From the NCBI GenBank assembly GCA_947500875.1, contig CANMUN010000013.1, positions 1-54,946 on the forward strand: 54,946 bases of DNA, in the 5' to 3' direction. The translations under genes and the position numbers were made by a program. This DNA comes from Flavobacteriales bacterium. Lineage in GTDB: Bacteria; Bacteroidota; Bacteroidia; Flavobacteriales_D; Crocinitomicaceae. Within the stretch, counting starts at the first letter, position 1. Each line of letters begins with the position of its first letter. Below the pieces are notes generated by a model. That model was not told the DNA's origin, did no database searches, and saw only the letters and a program-made list of their open reading frames with translations. This document shows, piece after piece, positions 9,801-19,043 of this stretch.

Positions 9801-11157
9801 CATAGGCAACTCCAAGAACCTCATCGTTGTTCAGAGGATTGTTCAGTGAAATGTATCCGAGCAATGCGTTGTAGGAAAATTCTTGTTCGCTCAGCTTTCG
9901 GGCATTTTCGACTTTTTCATAATCGATGGCCTGTTGAAAGGGCCCGGGCGCAGTCACTTGATTATTTAAAGCAGGAACTGCAGTTAAAAAATTCCGAATA
10001 AGGGGTTGATTCGATGCCCATTGATAGAGGTTGTTCGCTTCGTTGTCTGGTTCAACTCCCGTGATATATCCTCCCGGATTTCCCTGACAATTCGCCTGTT
10101 TTCCTTCTCCTAAATCTGAAAATGCGAGAATGTTTCTGGTGTTTTCAGTAATGTTTGATCGGTTGGTGACCCATACTTCGATTCGCGTAATGTACCTTGT
10201 AGCGTTAACGTTCGGGAGACTTGCCATTGCCGAATCGTAATCGTCATGGTAGAACATGTTGAGAAAATAATGCCGATTCGCCTCGTAGTTATCAGCGGTC
10301 AATTCAAATTTTTGAACCTGTGATTTGCCGGTAATGTTGATTTCTTGCCGTTTCCCTTTGGATTGCGCCATGATCAGGTCAAAAGTTGATCGTCCAAACT
10401 TGAGTTGCGTTTTAACTCCGAACAAAGTTTGAGAGCCTTGAATCAAGGAGGTTGGCAAGTCCAAATTCACCATGCCTAAAGCCACTTTTTGAATGATTTG
10501 GTCTTCGTCTCCGGTATGTTCAAGTTTTGAAATGTTCTCGAAATCAAAAGCCGCTTGGGTATTGTATTTGGCACCGATTTTCAATCGCGTACCAATCTGC
10601 CCAACAATATCCATGTTGATGTTCTGTTGGAAATCAAAGCGGGTAATCCTTCGCTGCCGCAGCGGTAAAATCGGATTGTCGTAACGTGAGTGATTTACTC
10701 CTAATTGAACCTCTACATTGCCCTGCGGTCGAATTACAATTTCCCCAGATCCGAAAATGCTCTCAAATACTTTGCTACCAATTTTAATGGGCAATTCAAA
10801 GGATCGACCCACTACGGATTCCTCTTCAATTTGTTGTTCCCAATTTTGACCTTCGAACTGCTTGTTTTTAAAATTGAGGTAATCCTCCAACTCCATGGCA
10901 GTCGGATTTCGGAATAAAAGACCTTGACCAACCGTTTGTTTGAACACGTATCGACCTGTTTCGGGATCGTATTCAATGGTTTGCTGCATATTTGTGGGAT
11001 CTCCTAGGTCAAAGGACTGGGGATTATTGTTGTAACTGTTCCAAGAGGGGCTTATAGGGAAAGGGAGGCCTTGGGAAAAACCTACCAACGGCAAAAAGGT
11101 CCAAAAAAGACCCAAAACAAACCCGATAAACCGTGTATGCCGTTTACTCCAATTCAC
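3856..11157 (-). CDS. sprA: SprA, outer-membrane translocon of the type IX secretion system
   Basis: SprA (Sov) is the very large single-chain beta-barrel through which T9SS cargo crosses the outer membrane; it is also needed for gliding in gliding species. The 2433-residue length matches known SprA proteins (about 2400 aa). A signal peptide (FIGFVLGLFWTFLPLVGFSQ) is followed by an amphipathic, Asn/Tyr/Phe-rich sequence with alternating beta-strand pattern to the C terminus, which ends in an aromatic-rich strand and Val-Gln. A Lys/Glu-rich charged insertion lies at about residues 1915-1970 (5240-5420). The start codon is GTG, overlapping the ruvA stop by one base (TAGTG); no ATG gives the signal peptide. 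ruvA-sprA adjacency is typical of Flavobacteriia, but gcvH, often next, is absent. Confidence 0.96.
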   Translation of the reverse strand: MNWSKRHTRFIGFVLGLFWTFLPLVGFSQGLPFPISPSWNSYNNNPQSFDLGDPTNMQQTIEYDPETGRYVFKQTVGQGLLFRNPTAMELEDYLNFKNKQFEGQNWEQQIEEESVVGRSFELPIKIGSKVFESIFGSGEIVIRPQGNVEVQLGVNHSRYDNPILPLRQRRITRFDFQQNINMDIVGQIGTRLKIGAKYNTQAAFDFENISKLEHTGDEDQIIQKVALGMVNLDLPTSLIQGSQTLFGVKTQLKFGRSTFDLIMAQSKGKRQEINITGKSQVQKFELTADNYEANRHYFLNMFYHDDYDSAMASLPNVNATRYITRIEVWVTNRSNITENTRNILAFSDLGEGKQANCQGNPGGYITGVEPDNEANNLYQWASNQPLIRNFLTAVPALNNQVTAPGPFQQAIDYEKVENARKLSEQEFSYNALLGYISLNNPLNNDEVLGVAYEYTYRGQTYQVGEFSTDGSTGQEALILKLLKPTITSPKNKIWDLMMKNVYSIGAYQVDQLGFKVDIYYNNPATSVPLPVFPMAGLDDKQLVTLLEMDRLNQNNQPFSDGVFDYVPFTVTGSKIENGGTINRKNGRIFFSTVEPFGKTLANKLQSIGIAQNVINTIAFNELYDSTKTAAQQIPSKNRFIFKGEYQSSISSDIPLNALNVPPGAVTVTAGGIKLTEGTDYTVDYNLGRVKILNTGILESNTPIKISIESNSVFGFQARSLMGGHYQYRLSDKMKFGATWVRMTERPVTQKVDFGSEPFKNNVVGLNFSIRTDVPFLTRLVDLLPVISTNQMSTLSVNGEAAYLIPGQPRVINKAGTSYVDDFEASQSTIDLKSASAWRLASIPQGQPDLFPEASSQSLSAGFRRAKMAWYTIDPVFYQSNNLTPDHIKQDATMLADSRMRLVNFTDIFPNQQLQYGSIPNITVFDVCYYPKERGMYNFDTTNTVDSAGFFTNPENRWAGIMRGLSTNDFELTNVQYIQFWMLDPFNDDAENQNPNAIMNGGDLYFNLGNVSEDVLPDSRKEYENGIPPFGTSITDNVDTTLWARVSNEQVVVNAFDTDPASRLNQDIGLDGWNSSEEQSAYQAYVNWVQNNPNITPNAKARMLQDPSNDDYNYYLDDNFDNQQLNILDRYKRYNGMEGNAPTTNMSDTANAAGYPTQATNMPDLEDINQDNNLSESEAYFQYKMSIRPGDMQVGKNFITNIQLYQNGNKTEKWYQVRIPLTSYEKKVNGIQDFRSIRFMRLFMNNFDEQTQLRFAKMEFLRGEWRPYLLDLTQPGISVQPDPNLTNFNISAVNVEENDQRTPVKYEVPPGIVREIDPSQTYQRQMNEQSLLMDVCNLQDGDARAAYKNVVFDVRTYKKLKMFAHAEEVNPLIPFNDKEVTLFVRLGTDFVENYYEYELPLYKTQWGVTSPEDIWPELNNIEIVFDDLLNLKKERNQKVEDGVSGVSTMFEYSKDDPANSDRKIRVKGSPNLQAIKTIMIGVRNPLQSDPSNNWPDDGQPECVNVWVNELRLTDFVSDGGGAAVGQAQLQVADFATVSASGNYSGINWGSVESRVQDRQRNEKIGIDMNTTVQLGQFFGKQAKVSLPFFYGYSWNVINPEYDPFNPDIKLADYDLATRKERARLGQDFNERRSFNFTNVRKEAKAGAKPAFWRISNWSASYSYAENLKRDFNTNYDRTRNYTSALNYNYTFTGKAFEPFKKWKPVQKSKWLVLVRDFNLFLMPKNLTFTNDFLRMYNERQVRNNLVPNYEFNPVFLKKFDWNRNYNVGYDITKNLKASFAATNRAIFVEGNNRVDRKNDPLAYQEFRDSIRSQLSTFGKTMEYGHNYSLSYAVPFDKFPLTDWLTANIKYNGTYDWQRAPLAQTEFGNTIQNNRTVNLTSQANFVTLYNKVPLFKKVLSDGRNNRGALNAKTNEGGNKGNNQGAKKAEEEPPKPPKPVEEMTKKERRKWAKVLRKFERKKKKEEQAKKKVNPIIGTGARLLMTVRNISGTYSIDDGTQLPGSNQESSILGMNSNNFGMTAFVFGKQGYDIWGRENGYSIANLSATNGWLVQNENLNKQFSTTHTTKLNLRATLEPFKDLNIEMKLNRNYGRNSGEFFRWNETSQQFEGQSRFESATLTYSTITWGTAFMKDNKDRSSEVFSRLLANRQAVSQVVGAANPYANSLPSGYFDGYSGNQQEVVIGAFLTAYGNKEVNEKNINPIKNIPLPNWSITYNGLSKFNFAKKVVKSFVLRHAYNSTVTVNGMQSNMGATTDANGNPTALDLNNNFISPLQVQNITLSEQFSPLIGMDATWMVLGQSVTTKFEYKKDRMATLSLNNNQVTEIKSDEIVIGMQSKITKVKLIERIPANDLNAGINFSFRDNSTLIRKVVENTNQATAGQTVVSFKLNIDYNLSQNLTVSYYYDQNLNTPKVATSYPTGNMSTGIKLRFNLAGVQ

Positions 11158-11732
11158 TATAAAATTTTTAATGCTTCCTTAATTAACTGTTCCACAGGTT
11201 CTGCTCCGGTATCAATACGTTCCAGGGCTTTTTCTGCTGCTTTTTTATCAAACCCTAAAGAAAGCAGTGCCGTTAACGCATCAAATCGATTTGTATTGTT
11301 CGAACTGAACATATTTTGCGACTGCTCCGATAATTTCAACACTTTTCCTTTCAAATCCAGAATAACGCGTTGGGCTGTTTTCAATCCGATTCCCTTAATT
11401 TTTTGAATGGTCATAACATCCTCCGTTTGAATTGCTTGGGCAATATCTTCGGGGATCATGGAGGACAACATGATCATGGCCGTATTCGGACCAATGCCTG
11501 AAACACTGATAAGATGGTTGAACATTTCACGTTCTTCTTTCGCGTAAAACCCATACAAAATATGGGCATCTTCTCGAACAATTAAGCGGGTAAATACCAC
11601 CGCGGAGTCCTTATCCCCTAAGGAGGTAAAGGTGTTTAATGAAATTTTAACCTCGTAACCAACTCCTCCACATTCAACCACTAATTGGGTGGGGTTCTTT
11701 TCGATAAATCTTCCGTTCAGTTGAGCAATCAT
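11157..11732 (-). CDS. ruvA: Holliday junction branch migration protein RuvA
   Basis: RuvA binds four-way DNA junctions as a tetramer and loads the RuvB motor. The 191-residue protein shows the OB-fold N terminus (MIAQLNGRF start, VVECGGVGYEV), two helix-hairpin-helix motifs (SGIGPNTAM and KGIGLKTAQRV at about residues 72-125) and the short C-terminal three-helix domain that contacts RuvB (ALLSLGF, KAAEKAL). Length and layout are normal. It sits two bases after maeB and is stop-start coupled to sprA. ruvC is elsewhere in the window (36716); ruvB is not present. Confidence 0.97.
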   Translation of the reverse strand: MIAQLNGRFIEKNPTQLVVECGGVGYEVKISLNTFTSLGDKDSAVVFTRLIVREDAHILYGFYAKEEREMFNHLISVSGIGPNTAMIMLSSMIPEDIAQAIQTEDVMTIQKIKGIGLKTAQRVILDLKGKVLKLSEQSQNMFSSNNTNRFDALTALLSLGFDKKAAEKALERIDTGAEPVEQLIKEALKIL

Positions 11733-11734
11733 CC

Positions 11735-13999
11735 TTATTTATTTTGAGCGTCAATTACTGCTACTTTAACCATGTTAATAATTTCCCTGACCGAGGCACC
11801 AAGTTGTACAACGTGGATGGACTTTCTCAAACCGATTAAAATAGGTCCTATGGAATCGCTATCCGTCATTTGTTGCAAAATTTTGTAAGAAATATTACCT
11901 GCGGACAAATTCGGGAAGATAAGGGTATTAACTTCCTTGTTTGCTAAATGAGAAAAGGGAAATTTCTCCATCAGCATTTCAGCATTCAAGGCGAAATTCG
12001 CTTGAATTTCACCGTCTACGATCAAATTGGGGTGATTTCTATGTAAAATATCTACAGCATCCATCATTTTCTCCGAATCAGGACCGGGAGAGGAACCAAA
12101 ATTCGAATAACTGAGAAGGGCGACAACCGGTTTCACCTTAAGTTTTTGAATGGTCTTTGCCACATTCACCGTTATTTCAGCAATTTGTTCCGCGGAGGGG
12201 TTTAGGTTTACCGTCGTATCAGCCAGAAAAAGGGGGCCTCGTTTTGTATTAAGAATGTACATACCTGCAGCGGTCCTGAGGTTGGGCTCTAATCCAATTA
12301 TTTGAAGCAGGGGACGTACTGAAGAACGGTAGGAACGCGTTAAGCCTGTAATCATGGCATCTGCCAACCCCATGTCCACCATCATTGCCCCATAATGGTT
12401 CCTTTCCCTCATCAGCTTAATCGCTTCAAATTCTGTTATCCCTTTTCGTTTTCTACGGCTAAAAAACTCTTTTCCAAAACTGTTCCTCCGTTCATCTTCC
12501 TCCTCGGATTTAGGATCGATGATGGTAGCTTCAGGCAACTCCACACCATATTCTTCCATCAGTTGAACAATGATCTTTCGTTCGCCTAACAAGATTGGAA
12601 ATGCGATCCCCTCGTCATAAGCAACTTGAGCGGCTTTTAATATCTTAATGTTGTCTGCTTCAGCAAAAACGACTTTTTTAGGGTTGCTTTGAGCCTTTGA
12701 AGTAATGTTTCGAAGTAATTCATTATCCAATCCCAACCGAGCTTTTAACTCAGCTTCGTAGCGGCTCCAATCCTTGATTGGATTTTTAGCAACTCCCGAT
12801 TCCATGGCCGCACGGGCTACGGCAGGTGCCACAGAATAAATGAGCCTCGGGTCTAAAGGCTTCGGAATGATTTGCTCTCTTCCGAAGGAAATGTTTTTTT
12901 CTCCATAGGCCTGAATAACCTCCTCCGGAATGGTTTCTTTTGCGAGGGATGCAATGGCCTTTACTGCCGCCAATTTCATAGCTTCATTAATCGTTGTGGC
13001 TCGAACATCCAAGGCCCCTCGGAAAATGAAAGGGAAACCCAGAACATTGTTGACTTGATTCGGATGGTCTGAACGACCAGTTGCCATGATTATATCTTTT
13101 CGAACAGAGGTAGCGTCTTTGTAGGAAATTTCAGGATCCGGATTCGCCAAGGCGAAAACAATGGGGTCTTTGGCCATTTTCTTGATCATTTCCTTGTTCA
13201 CCAAGCCACCTCTCGATAATCCTAGAAAAACATCTGCCCCTTTAAAGGCCATATCAAAAGGCACGTCTTTCGCGTGAACCCCAAAAAATGACTTCATGTC
13301 ATCCAAGTCATTTCTAAAAGCTCCAATAAGCCCTTTTGAATCGTACATGTAAATATTGGACACCTTAACCCCCAAAGCAACGTACAATTTAGCGCACGAA
13401 AGAGCGGAAGCTCCTGCTCCTGAAATGACGACCTTAATTCGATCGATTCTTTTTCGAGCAAGTTCCAAAGCATTCAGCAATGCTGCGGAAGAAATAATGG
13501 CTGTACCGTGCTGATCATCGTGCATCACGGGTATGTCCAGTTCTTCCTTTAAGCGACGTTCTATTTCAAACGCCTCTGGGGCCTTAATGTCTTCCAGATT
13601 GATTCCTCCAAACGTAGGTGCAATGGCTTTGACAGTTTGAATGAAAAGTTCTGGATCTTTCGCATCAATCTCAATGTCGAATACATCGATATCGGCAAAA
13701 ATCTTGAACAACAATCCCTTTCCCTCCATGACTGGCTTCGATGCCTCAGGCCCAATATCCCCAAGACCTAATACCGCTGTGCCGTTAGAAATCACCGCAA
13801 CCAAGTTTGACTTACTGGTGTACTTATAAACATCGTCTTTGTTCTCGGCTATTTTCAAGCAAGGCTCTGCCACCCCTGGGGAGTAGGCAAGCGACAAGTC
13901 GCGTTGCGATGAATAAGGTTTGGTTGGAATAACCTCGATTTTACCCGGTCGTCCCGATGCGTGATAATCCAACGCATCTTGCTTTCTAATTTTGGCCAT
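11735..13999 (-). CDS. maeB: NADP-dependent malic enzyme with phosphotransacetylase-like domain
   Basis: Oxidatively decarboxylates malate to pyruvate with reduction of NAD(P)+. The N-terminal half carries the malic domain (YSPGVAEPCLKIAEN, GDIGPEASKPVMEGK, the DDQHGTAI motif near residue 160) and a Rossmann NAD(P) domain with VISGAGASALSCAK. Residues about 430-754 form the phosphate acetyl/butyryltransferase-like domain that gives the MaeB type its length (754 aa) and usually serves allosteric control by acetyl-CoA. It lies between odhB (12-base gap) and ruvA (2-base gap) in a single run, so it is likely co-transcribed with the oxoglutarate dehydrogenase genes. Confidence 0.95.
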   Translation of the reverse strand: MAKIRKQDALDYHASGRPGKIEVIPTKPYSSQRDLSLAYSPGVAEPCLKIAENKDDVYKYTSKSNLVAVISNGTAVLGLGDIGPEASKPVMEGKGLLFKIFADIDVFDIEIDAKDPELFIQTVKAIAPTFGGINLEDIKAPEAFEIERRLKEELDIPVMHDDQHGTAIISSAALLNALELARKRIDRIKVVISGAGASALSCAKLYVALGVKVSNIYMYDSKGLIGAFRNDLDDMKSFFGVHAKDVPFDMAFKGADVFLGLSRGGLVNKEMIKKMAKDPIVFALANPDPEISYKDATSVRKDIIMATGRSDHPNQVNNVLGFPFIFRGALDVRATTINEAMKLAAVKAIASLAKETIPEEVIQAYGEKNISFGREQIIPKPLDPRLIYSVAPAVARAAMESGVAKNPIKDWSRYEAELKARLGLDNELLRNITSKAQSNPKKVVFAEADNIKILKAAQVAYDEGIAFPILLGERKIIVQLMEEYGVELPEATIIDPKSEEEDERRNSFGKEFFSRRKRKGITEFEAIKLMRERNHYGAMMVDMGLADAMITGLTRSYRSSVRPLLQIIGLEPNLRTAAGMYILNTKRGPLFLADTTVNLNPSAEQIAEITVNVAKTIQKLKVKPVVALLSYSNFGSSPGPDSEKMMDAVDILHRNHPNLIVDGEIQANFALNAEMLMEKFPFSHLANKEVNTLIFPNLSAGNISYKILQQMTDSDSIGPILIGLRKSIHVVQLGASVREIINMVKVAVIDAQNK

Positions 14000-14011
14000 T
14001 CGTTTGTTTAA

Positions 14012-15268
14012 TTACAATCCTAACAAAATTTCTGCAGGGTCTTTTGCCCCGAATAACATTCTTTCAGGATTCTCGATCATCTCTTTCACTTTTACCAGAA
14101 ATCCAACGGATTCTTTACCATCAATAATGCGGTGATCGTATGACAGGGCCACATACATTATTGGGCGAATTTCCACCTGTCCTTTCACCGCGACCGGTCG
14201 TTCCACAATGTTATGCATACCGAGGATCGCGGATTGAGGAGGATTGATTATGGGGGTTGAAAGCATGGAGCCAAATACCCCACCGTTGGTAATGGTAAAC
14301 GTTCCACCCGTCATATCTTCCGGGGTGATTTTTCCATCCCGAGCTTTTACGGCAAGTCGTTTTATTTCTCGTTCAATATCTGCAAGCGACATCTGTTCTG
14401 CATTTCTTAGAACAGGCACCATAAGGCCTTTAGGGGAAGAAACCGCTATTCCGACATCTGCATAATCGTGGAATACGATTTCATTACCGTCAATTTGACC
14501 GTTTACCGCGGGAAACAATTTCAAGGCTTCGGTAACCGCTTTTGTAAAAAACGACATAAATCCGAGGTTTACTTCATGATGTTTGGCAAAAGCGTCTTTG
14601 TATTTTGCACGAAGATCCATAACAGGCTTCATATCAATCTCATTGAAAGTAGTCAGCATCGCGGTTTCGTTTTTCACGGAAACTAATCGCTCTGCAATTT
14701 TTCTCCGGAGCATGGACATTTTTTCACGACGAACGTCCCGTGTTCCACCCCATCCTTTGGCTGCACTTCCGTCGAAACCGGAAGACAAGGCCTGGATTAC
14801 GTCATTTTTAGTGATCCTTCCGTCCCTGCCAGAAGGAGTAATGTGCTGGGAGGAAAGGTTATTTTCCGTCATCAGCTTAGCCGCTGCGGGCGAAGGTGTA
14901 CCTGCTGCGTAGGATGCTGTTGGGTTTGGATTTGGTGCGGGTGCAGGTTCAGGTGTTGCTGCTTTTAGAGGTTCGGGAGTAGGAGCCGCTTTTACAGGTT
15001 CAGCCTTCGGTGAACCTGCTGGCTTTGCAGCACTGGTATCTATCAAACACACTACTTGTCCTACCTTTACGGTATCTCCAGCTTCGGCTTTTAGGGTAAT
15101 AACACCGCTTTGTTCGGCGGGCAATTCAAGGGTTGCTTTATCGGAATCAACTTCAGCTATGGCCTGGTCTTTTTCGACGTAATCTCCGTCAGCAACGAGC
15201 CACTGTGCGATTTCTACCTCGGAAATTGATTCCCCGGGAGAGGGCACTTTCATTTCAATTGTTGCCAT
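14012..15268 (-). CDS. odhB: Dihydrolipoamide succinyltransferase, E2 of 2-oxoglutarate dehydrogenase
   Basis: E2 transfers the succinyl group from E1 to CoA in the TCA cycle. Domains in order: one lipoyl domain at residues 1-78 with the lipoylated Lys in [10 protein letters not shown] (about residue 44), a Pro/Ala-rich linker, a peripheral-subunit-binding domain at about 125-160 (SPAAAKLM to GRITKNDV), and the catalytic acyltransferase domain to 418 with the active-site His in YDHRIIDG (residue 379). The single lipoyl domain, the conserved NPPQSAILG segment and the preceding E1o gene identify it as the oxoglutarate rather than pyruvate enzyme. It is four bases from odhA. Confidence 0.96.
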   Translation of the reverse strand: MATIEMKVPSPGESISEVEIAQWLVADGDYVEKDQAIAEVDSDKATLELPAEQSGVITLKAEAGDTVKVGQVVCLIDTSAAKPAGSPKAEPVKAAPTPEPLKAATPEPAPAPNPNPTASYAAGTPSPAAAKLMTENNLSSQHITPSGRDGRITKNDVIQALSSGFDGSAAKGWGGTRDVRREKMSMLRRKIAERLVSVKNETAMLTTFNEIDMKPVMDLRAKYKDAFAKHHEVNLGFMSFFTKAVTEALKLFPAVNGQIDGNEIVFHDYADVGIAVSSPKGLMVPVLRNAEQMSLADIEREIKRLAVKARDGKITPEDMTGGTFTITNGGVFGSMLSTPIINPPQSAILGMHNIVERPVAVKGQVEIRPIMYVALSYDHRIIDGKESVGFLVKVKEMIENPERMLFGAKDPAEILLGL

Positions 15269-15272
15269 AATC

Positions 15273-17999
15273 TTATTTTTCTTGAGTTATTTTAGCGTAT
15301 TGGAAAAGGTCTTTGTACAATTTTTCTAAGCGTTTCTCATGTAATTTTTTTGAACCTTCAGCGGCTGCCGCGCTTGCACCACGGTGTACCCCGATTAAAT
15401 TCAAATTACGCATGCTCATAGCCATGTAAGTCCATGCCCCCATATTCGCTGGCTCTTCTTGCGCCCACAATATGTTTTTTGGATTGTATTTAGCAATAAG
15501 GGCTTGAATTTGAGCCTCGGGTAGCGGATAAAGTTGTTCAACGCGGACAAAGGCCATGTTTTCAACCCCCAAAGAGGTCGCTTTTACTTTCATCTCGTAA
15601 TAGAACTTTCCGGAACATAACACCAGGGTGTCTACCGAAGACGTTTTGGCTGTAGGATCATCCAAAACCTCCTGAAATGAACCGTTGGCGAATTCATCGA
15701 GCGTTGAAGTTGCCGCAGGATATCGCAGTAGCATTTTCGGTGAAAACACAATCAAGGGCTTACGAAAATCCCGTTTAAGTTGGCGCCGTAATACATGAAA
15801 ATGGTTTGCGGGGGTAGAGGTGTTAACGATTTGCATGTTCAAATCAGCGGACTGCTGAAGAAAGCGCTCCATTCGTCCACTGGAATGTTCTGCACCCTGT
15901 CCTTCGTAACCATGAGGTAACAGCATGACTAAACCCGATTGCGTAGCCCATTTATCTTCACCTGCCGAGATAAATTGGTCGACCATGATTTGAGCCCCAT
16001 TAAAGAAATCGCCAAATTGTGCCTCCCAAATGGTTAATCCGTTAGGATAGGCAAGCGAATATCCGTATTCAAAGCCCAAGACTCCATATTCTGATAGCAA
16101 CGAATTGTAAGCGTAAAATGTAGCCTGTTGGTCGTTCAAATGATTCAGCGGAAGGATTTCTTCTTCCGTATCCTCGGTAACGACCACCGCATGTCGGTGG
16201 GAAAAAGTTCCCCGCTCAACGTCTTGCCCTGAAATCCTTACGCTATGTCCTTCGTTCAATAAGGTAGCATAAGCCAGCATTTCCGCAGAACCCCAATCCA
16301 ATTTATCGTGCTCAATCGCCGATAAACGGTCTTCATAAATTTTGGATATTTTTCGGAAATATTTTTTGTTTTCAGGAAGGGTCGCTAATTTTCTTCCCAG
16401 GTCTAAAAGCACGGTTTTTTGGACACCCGTTGCTGGGGAAACCTTAAAATCATCGGGTGTAGCATGGCGATAGTTGGTCCAAGTTGCGCTTAAAAAGTCA
16501 AATACCTGAGCCTTTTCATTTTTGCGCGCAAATTCATATTCTGCATCAAGGTACTTTGAATATTCCTCTTCCAGCGTATCCGCCAAGGCTTTGGTTAAAA
16601 CACCTTCTGCTTCCAATTGCCTTTGATAAATAATTCTCGGGTTTGGGTGTTTTAGAATGAGGTCATACAGCTTAGGTTGCGTAAATTTCGGTTCATCCCC
16701 CTCGTTGTGACCGTACTTTCGGTAGCATAAAAGATCAATGAACACATCGCGCTTAAATTCCTGACGGTACGCAATCGCAATTTCTATGGATTGAACCACG
16801 GCTTCAACATCGTCTCCGTTGACATGAAATACAGGGGATAAGGTAGTTTTTGCCACATCGGTACAATAGGTAGAAGAACGTCCATCGGTATAATTGGTGG
16901 TAAATCCTACCTGGTTATTTACTACAATGTGAACGGTTCCTCCCACACGATACCCGTCCAATTGTGCCATTTGAATGGTCTCATATACAATGCCTTGTCC
17001 GGCAATGGCAGCATCACCGTGGATTAAAACTGGGCATATTTTATCCTCTGAATGCAAAACATGGTCAATTTTAGCACGTGCAATACCTTCTACCACGGTA
17101 TTTACCGCTTCCAAGTGGGAGGGATTTGGAGCCAGCGTTAAACCGATCTCTTGTCCGTTAGCTAGGCGAATGTGTGAGGTAAAACCTTGATGATACTTAA
17201 CGTCACCGTCAAAAGTGGTATCGAAATCAAATTCTTTGCCTTCAAATTCTGAAAAGATGTCTCGAGGGTTTTTATTAAATATGTTCGCCAAGGTATTCAA
17301 TCTTCCCCGGTGCGCCATTCCCATAACGAAATACTCTATTCCCAATTCAGCCCCTTTGGAAACCAAGGCATCCAGGGCAGGAATTAGCGCTTCTCCTCCT
17401 TCGATGGAAAAGCGTTTTTGTCCCACAAATTTCTTCGCTAAAAAAGCCTCAAAGGTCGAAGCCTGACACAATTTTCTATAAATGCTCAGTTTGCGCTCGG
17501 TGTCTAATTTGGGACGATTTACTAGTTCGATATTCTTACGAATCCAAGCAATACGCTCAGGATCGCGCATATAAACGTGCTCAATGCCGATGGACTGGCA
17601 ATAGGTTGCTTGAAGGTGGTCAATGATATCCTGCAAGGTGGCAGGGCCTATTCCTATTTCTGAGCCTGCTTGATACGTCATGGACAAATCGTTGGCATTG
17701 AGTCCAAAGTGCTCAATATCCAACGTTGGTGTATGCTTCCTTCGTTCCCTGACCGGGTTTGTTTTTGTGAATAAATGGCCCCGCTGACGGTAGGCATTGA
17801 TCAGATTAATTACGCAAAATTCTTTTTGCAATTCCTCTGGAAACTCAGTTGGTGAGGCATAATTGGTTTGGGCAAATTCGAATCCTTCAAAAAACTTTTT
17901 CCAACTTACATCCACTGAATTGGGATCGGACTGGTAAGCTTTGTATAGGTTTTCAATTGCCGAAGGTTCAGCGTTCGCAACGTATGAAATTTTATCCAT
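15273..17999 (-). CDS. odhA: 2-oxoglutarate dehydrogenase E1 component
   Basis: The thiamine-diphosphate-dependent E1 decarboxylates 2-oxoglutarate and reductively succinylates the E2 lipoyl group. The protein (908 aa) shows the short E1o N-terminal segment ([12 protein letters not shown]), the [11 protein letters not shown] motif, the ThDP-binding GDA motif ([10 protein letters not shown] near residue 328) followed by the VNNQVGFTT end of that motif, and the C-terminal transketolase-like half with [12 protein letters not shown] and [12 protein letters not shown]. Length is normal. First of the tightly packed run that continues through odhB, maeB, ruvA and sprA; DUF423 lies 54 bases upstream on the same strand. 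Confidence 0.97.
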   Translation of the reverse strand: MDKISYVANAEPSAIENLYKAYQSDPNSVDVSWKKFFEGFEFAQTNYASPTEFPEELQKEFCVINLINAYRQRGHLFTKTNPVRERRKHTPTLDIEHFGLNANDLSMTYQAGSEIGIGPATLQDIIDHLQATYCQSIGIEHVYMRDPERIAWIRKNIELVNRPKLDTERKLSIYRKLCQASTFEAFLAKKFVGQKRFSIEGGEALIPALDALVSKGAELGIEYFVMGMAHRGRLNTLANIFNKNPRDIFSEFEGKEFDFDTTFDGDVKYHQGFTSHIRLANGQEIGLTLAPNPSHLEAVNTVVEGIARAKIDHVLHSEDKICPVLIHGDAAIAGQGIVYETIQMAQLDGYRVGGTVHIVVNNQVGFTTNYTDGRSSTYCTDVAKTTLSPVFHVNGDDVEAVVQSIEIAIAYRQEFKRDVFIDLLCYRKYGHNEGDEPKFTQPKLYDLILKHPNPRIIYQRQLEAEGVLTKALADTLEEEYSKYLDAEYEFARKNEKAQVFDFLSATWTNYRHATPDDFKVSPATGVQKTVLLDLGRKLATLPENKKYFRKISKIYEDRLSAIEHDKLDWGSAEMLAYATLLNEGHSVRISGQDVERGTFSHRHAVVVTEDTEEEILPLNHLNDQQATFYAYNSLLSEYGVLGFEYGYSLAYPNGLTIWEAQFGDFFNGAQIMVDQFISAGEDKWATQSGLVMLLPHGYEGQGAEHSSGRMERFLQQSADLNMQIVNTSTPANHFHVLRRQLKRDFRKPLIVFSPKMLLRYPAATSTLDEFANGSFQEVLDDPTAKTSSVDTLVLCSGKFYYEMKVKATSLGVENMAFVRVEQLYPLPEAQIQALIAKYNPKNILWAQEEPANMGAWTYMAMSMRNLNLIGVHRGASAAAAEGSKKLHEKRLEKLYKDLFQYAKITQEK

Positions 18000-18053
18000 G
18001 TTAGAATTACAATTTATCTCGTTGGTAAAAGTACCAAATTAGGCTTAAATCCC

Positions 18054-18446
18054 CTATTCTTGTACTGCATTTCTTACAAAGCAAAGACCCAACATTATTA
18101 GAGATAATATCATTATCGCACCGCCAATTGGGGTAACGGGCCCAAAATAATTTAAGTTAAGCTGAAACATCTTACCGAGGGTGAGGGCGTAAATAGATCC
18201 TGAAAACAGCGTTATTCCAAGCCCTAAAGCGCGAATCCAAAAGCGAAAATGGTGGAGCATGGTTTCAGGTCGAAAAGCCAAAACCAGAAGAATCAAGGCT
18301 CCATAGAATTGATACCGTATTCCGGTTTCAAACGATGCAAGAGCATTCGCATCGACCCATTTTTTAAGAGCATGTGCACCAAAAGCTCCCAAAGCAATGG
18401 TCGATGCCAAAAGAAAAAATGAAATGCCTACCAACTTTTTATTCAT
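18054..18446 (-). CDS. DUF423 small membrane protein (YgdD family)
   Basis: A 130-residue inner-membrane protein of the DUF423/YgdD family, whose function is not established. Four hydrophobic segments are visible. The family hallmark, a first helix followed by GAFGAHALKK and then a tyrosine-containing turn (FETGIRYQFYGAL), is present, as are GSIYALTL and GPVTPIGG in the third and fourth segments. Length is typical. It starts 36 bases from the divergent lipoprotein gene, with a TAnnTTTG-like element between them, and could lead transcription into odhA 54 bases downstream. Confidence 0.88.
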   Translation of the reverse strand: MNKKLVGISFFLLASTIALGAFGAHALKKWVDANALASFETGIRYQFYGALILLVLAFRPETMLHHFRFWIRALGLGITLFSGSIYALTLGKMFQLNLNYFGPVTPIGGAIMILSLIMLGLCFVRNAVQE

Positions 18447-18460
18447 CGTATTGTTTTCCT

Positions 18461-18468
18461 CAAAAGTA
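18461..18468 (-). promoter_or_regulatory. Candidate -7 element for the DUF423 gene
   Basis: On the minus strand TACTTTTG matches TAnnTTTG and ends 14 bases before the DUF423 ATG at 18446. The opposite strand has a weaker match (TATCTTCG, 18471-18478) just before the divergent lipoprotein gene. Both promoters would have to fit into 36 bases, so leaders must be very short. Confidence 0.4.
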
Positions 18469-18482
18469 TATATCTTCGTCCA

Positions 18483-19043
18483 ATGTTGATAAAGTTCCTG
18501 CGGATATTCCCTTGGTTCGCTGTACTGTTGTTGGTAATGTCGTGTTCCAACAAAAAAAACGTCAAATCCGACGCAGACGATTTATACCAATTCAAGAAAA
18601 TTGATTTACGAAACTACGACATACCAGGGACCCTTTACATTCCCGATGAGACCGCAGGTATTGGTGCGTCATTTAAAACAACCATCGATCACCAAGAGGA
18701 TTTCAAATGGACCATTTCAGCAGGTCCAAATTTTGAACTTTTTATTGAGGATTGGGGTGATCATTCCAAAAGATTGGAAGAATTTAAAACCAAACTTAAA
18801 CAGAGCGATGTCTTTACCTCCACGATTATCGAAGAGCATAAAAACTACCTTCTCTATAAAAGAGAACTGACCAATCCTATCGAGGTGAAAGAATACAAAC
18901 ATATTTCCTATCATGTTTACGCCTTAATTCCTATTGAAGGCGTGTATTATGAAATTCGGAACAAAGCACAGGGAGATCCTTTAAAAACCGCACAATTAAT
19001 GATTACGTCCATCAAATCTTTCAATCCGTGTCCGACAAAATAA
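18483..19043 (+). CDS. Hypothetical lipoprotein
   Basis: I do not recognise the family. The 186-residue protein has a lipoprotein signal peptide: basic start, hydrophobic core and lipobox VMSC with Cys21, followed by a Ser/Asn/Lys-rich tether. The mature part is mixed alpha/beta with no known motif; several aromatic residues (FKWTISAGPNFELFIEDWGD) suggest a compact globular domain. It overlaps the start of the Mrp gene by 16 bases and is probably its operon partner. Membrane attachment is inferred from the lipobox; no role is assigned. Confidence 0.8.
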   Translation: MLIKFLRIFPWFAVLLLVMSCSNKKNVKSDADDLYQFKKIDLRNYDIPGTLYIPDETAGIGASFKTTIDHQEDFKWTISAGPNFELFIEDWGDHSKRLEEFKTKLKQSDVFTSTIIEEHKNYLLYKRELTNPIEVKEYKHISYHVYALIPIEGVYYEIRNKAQGDPLKTAQLMITSIKSFNPCPTK

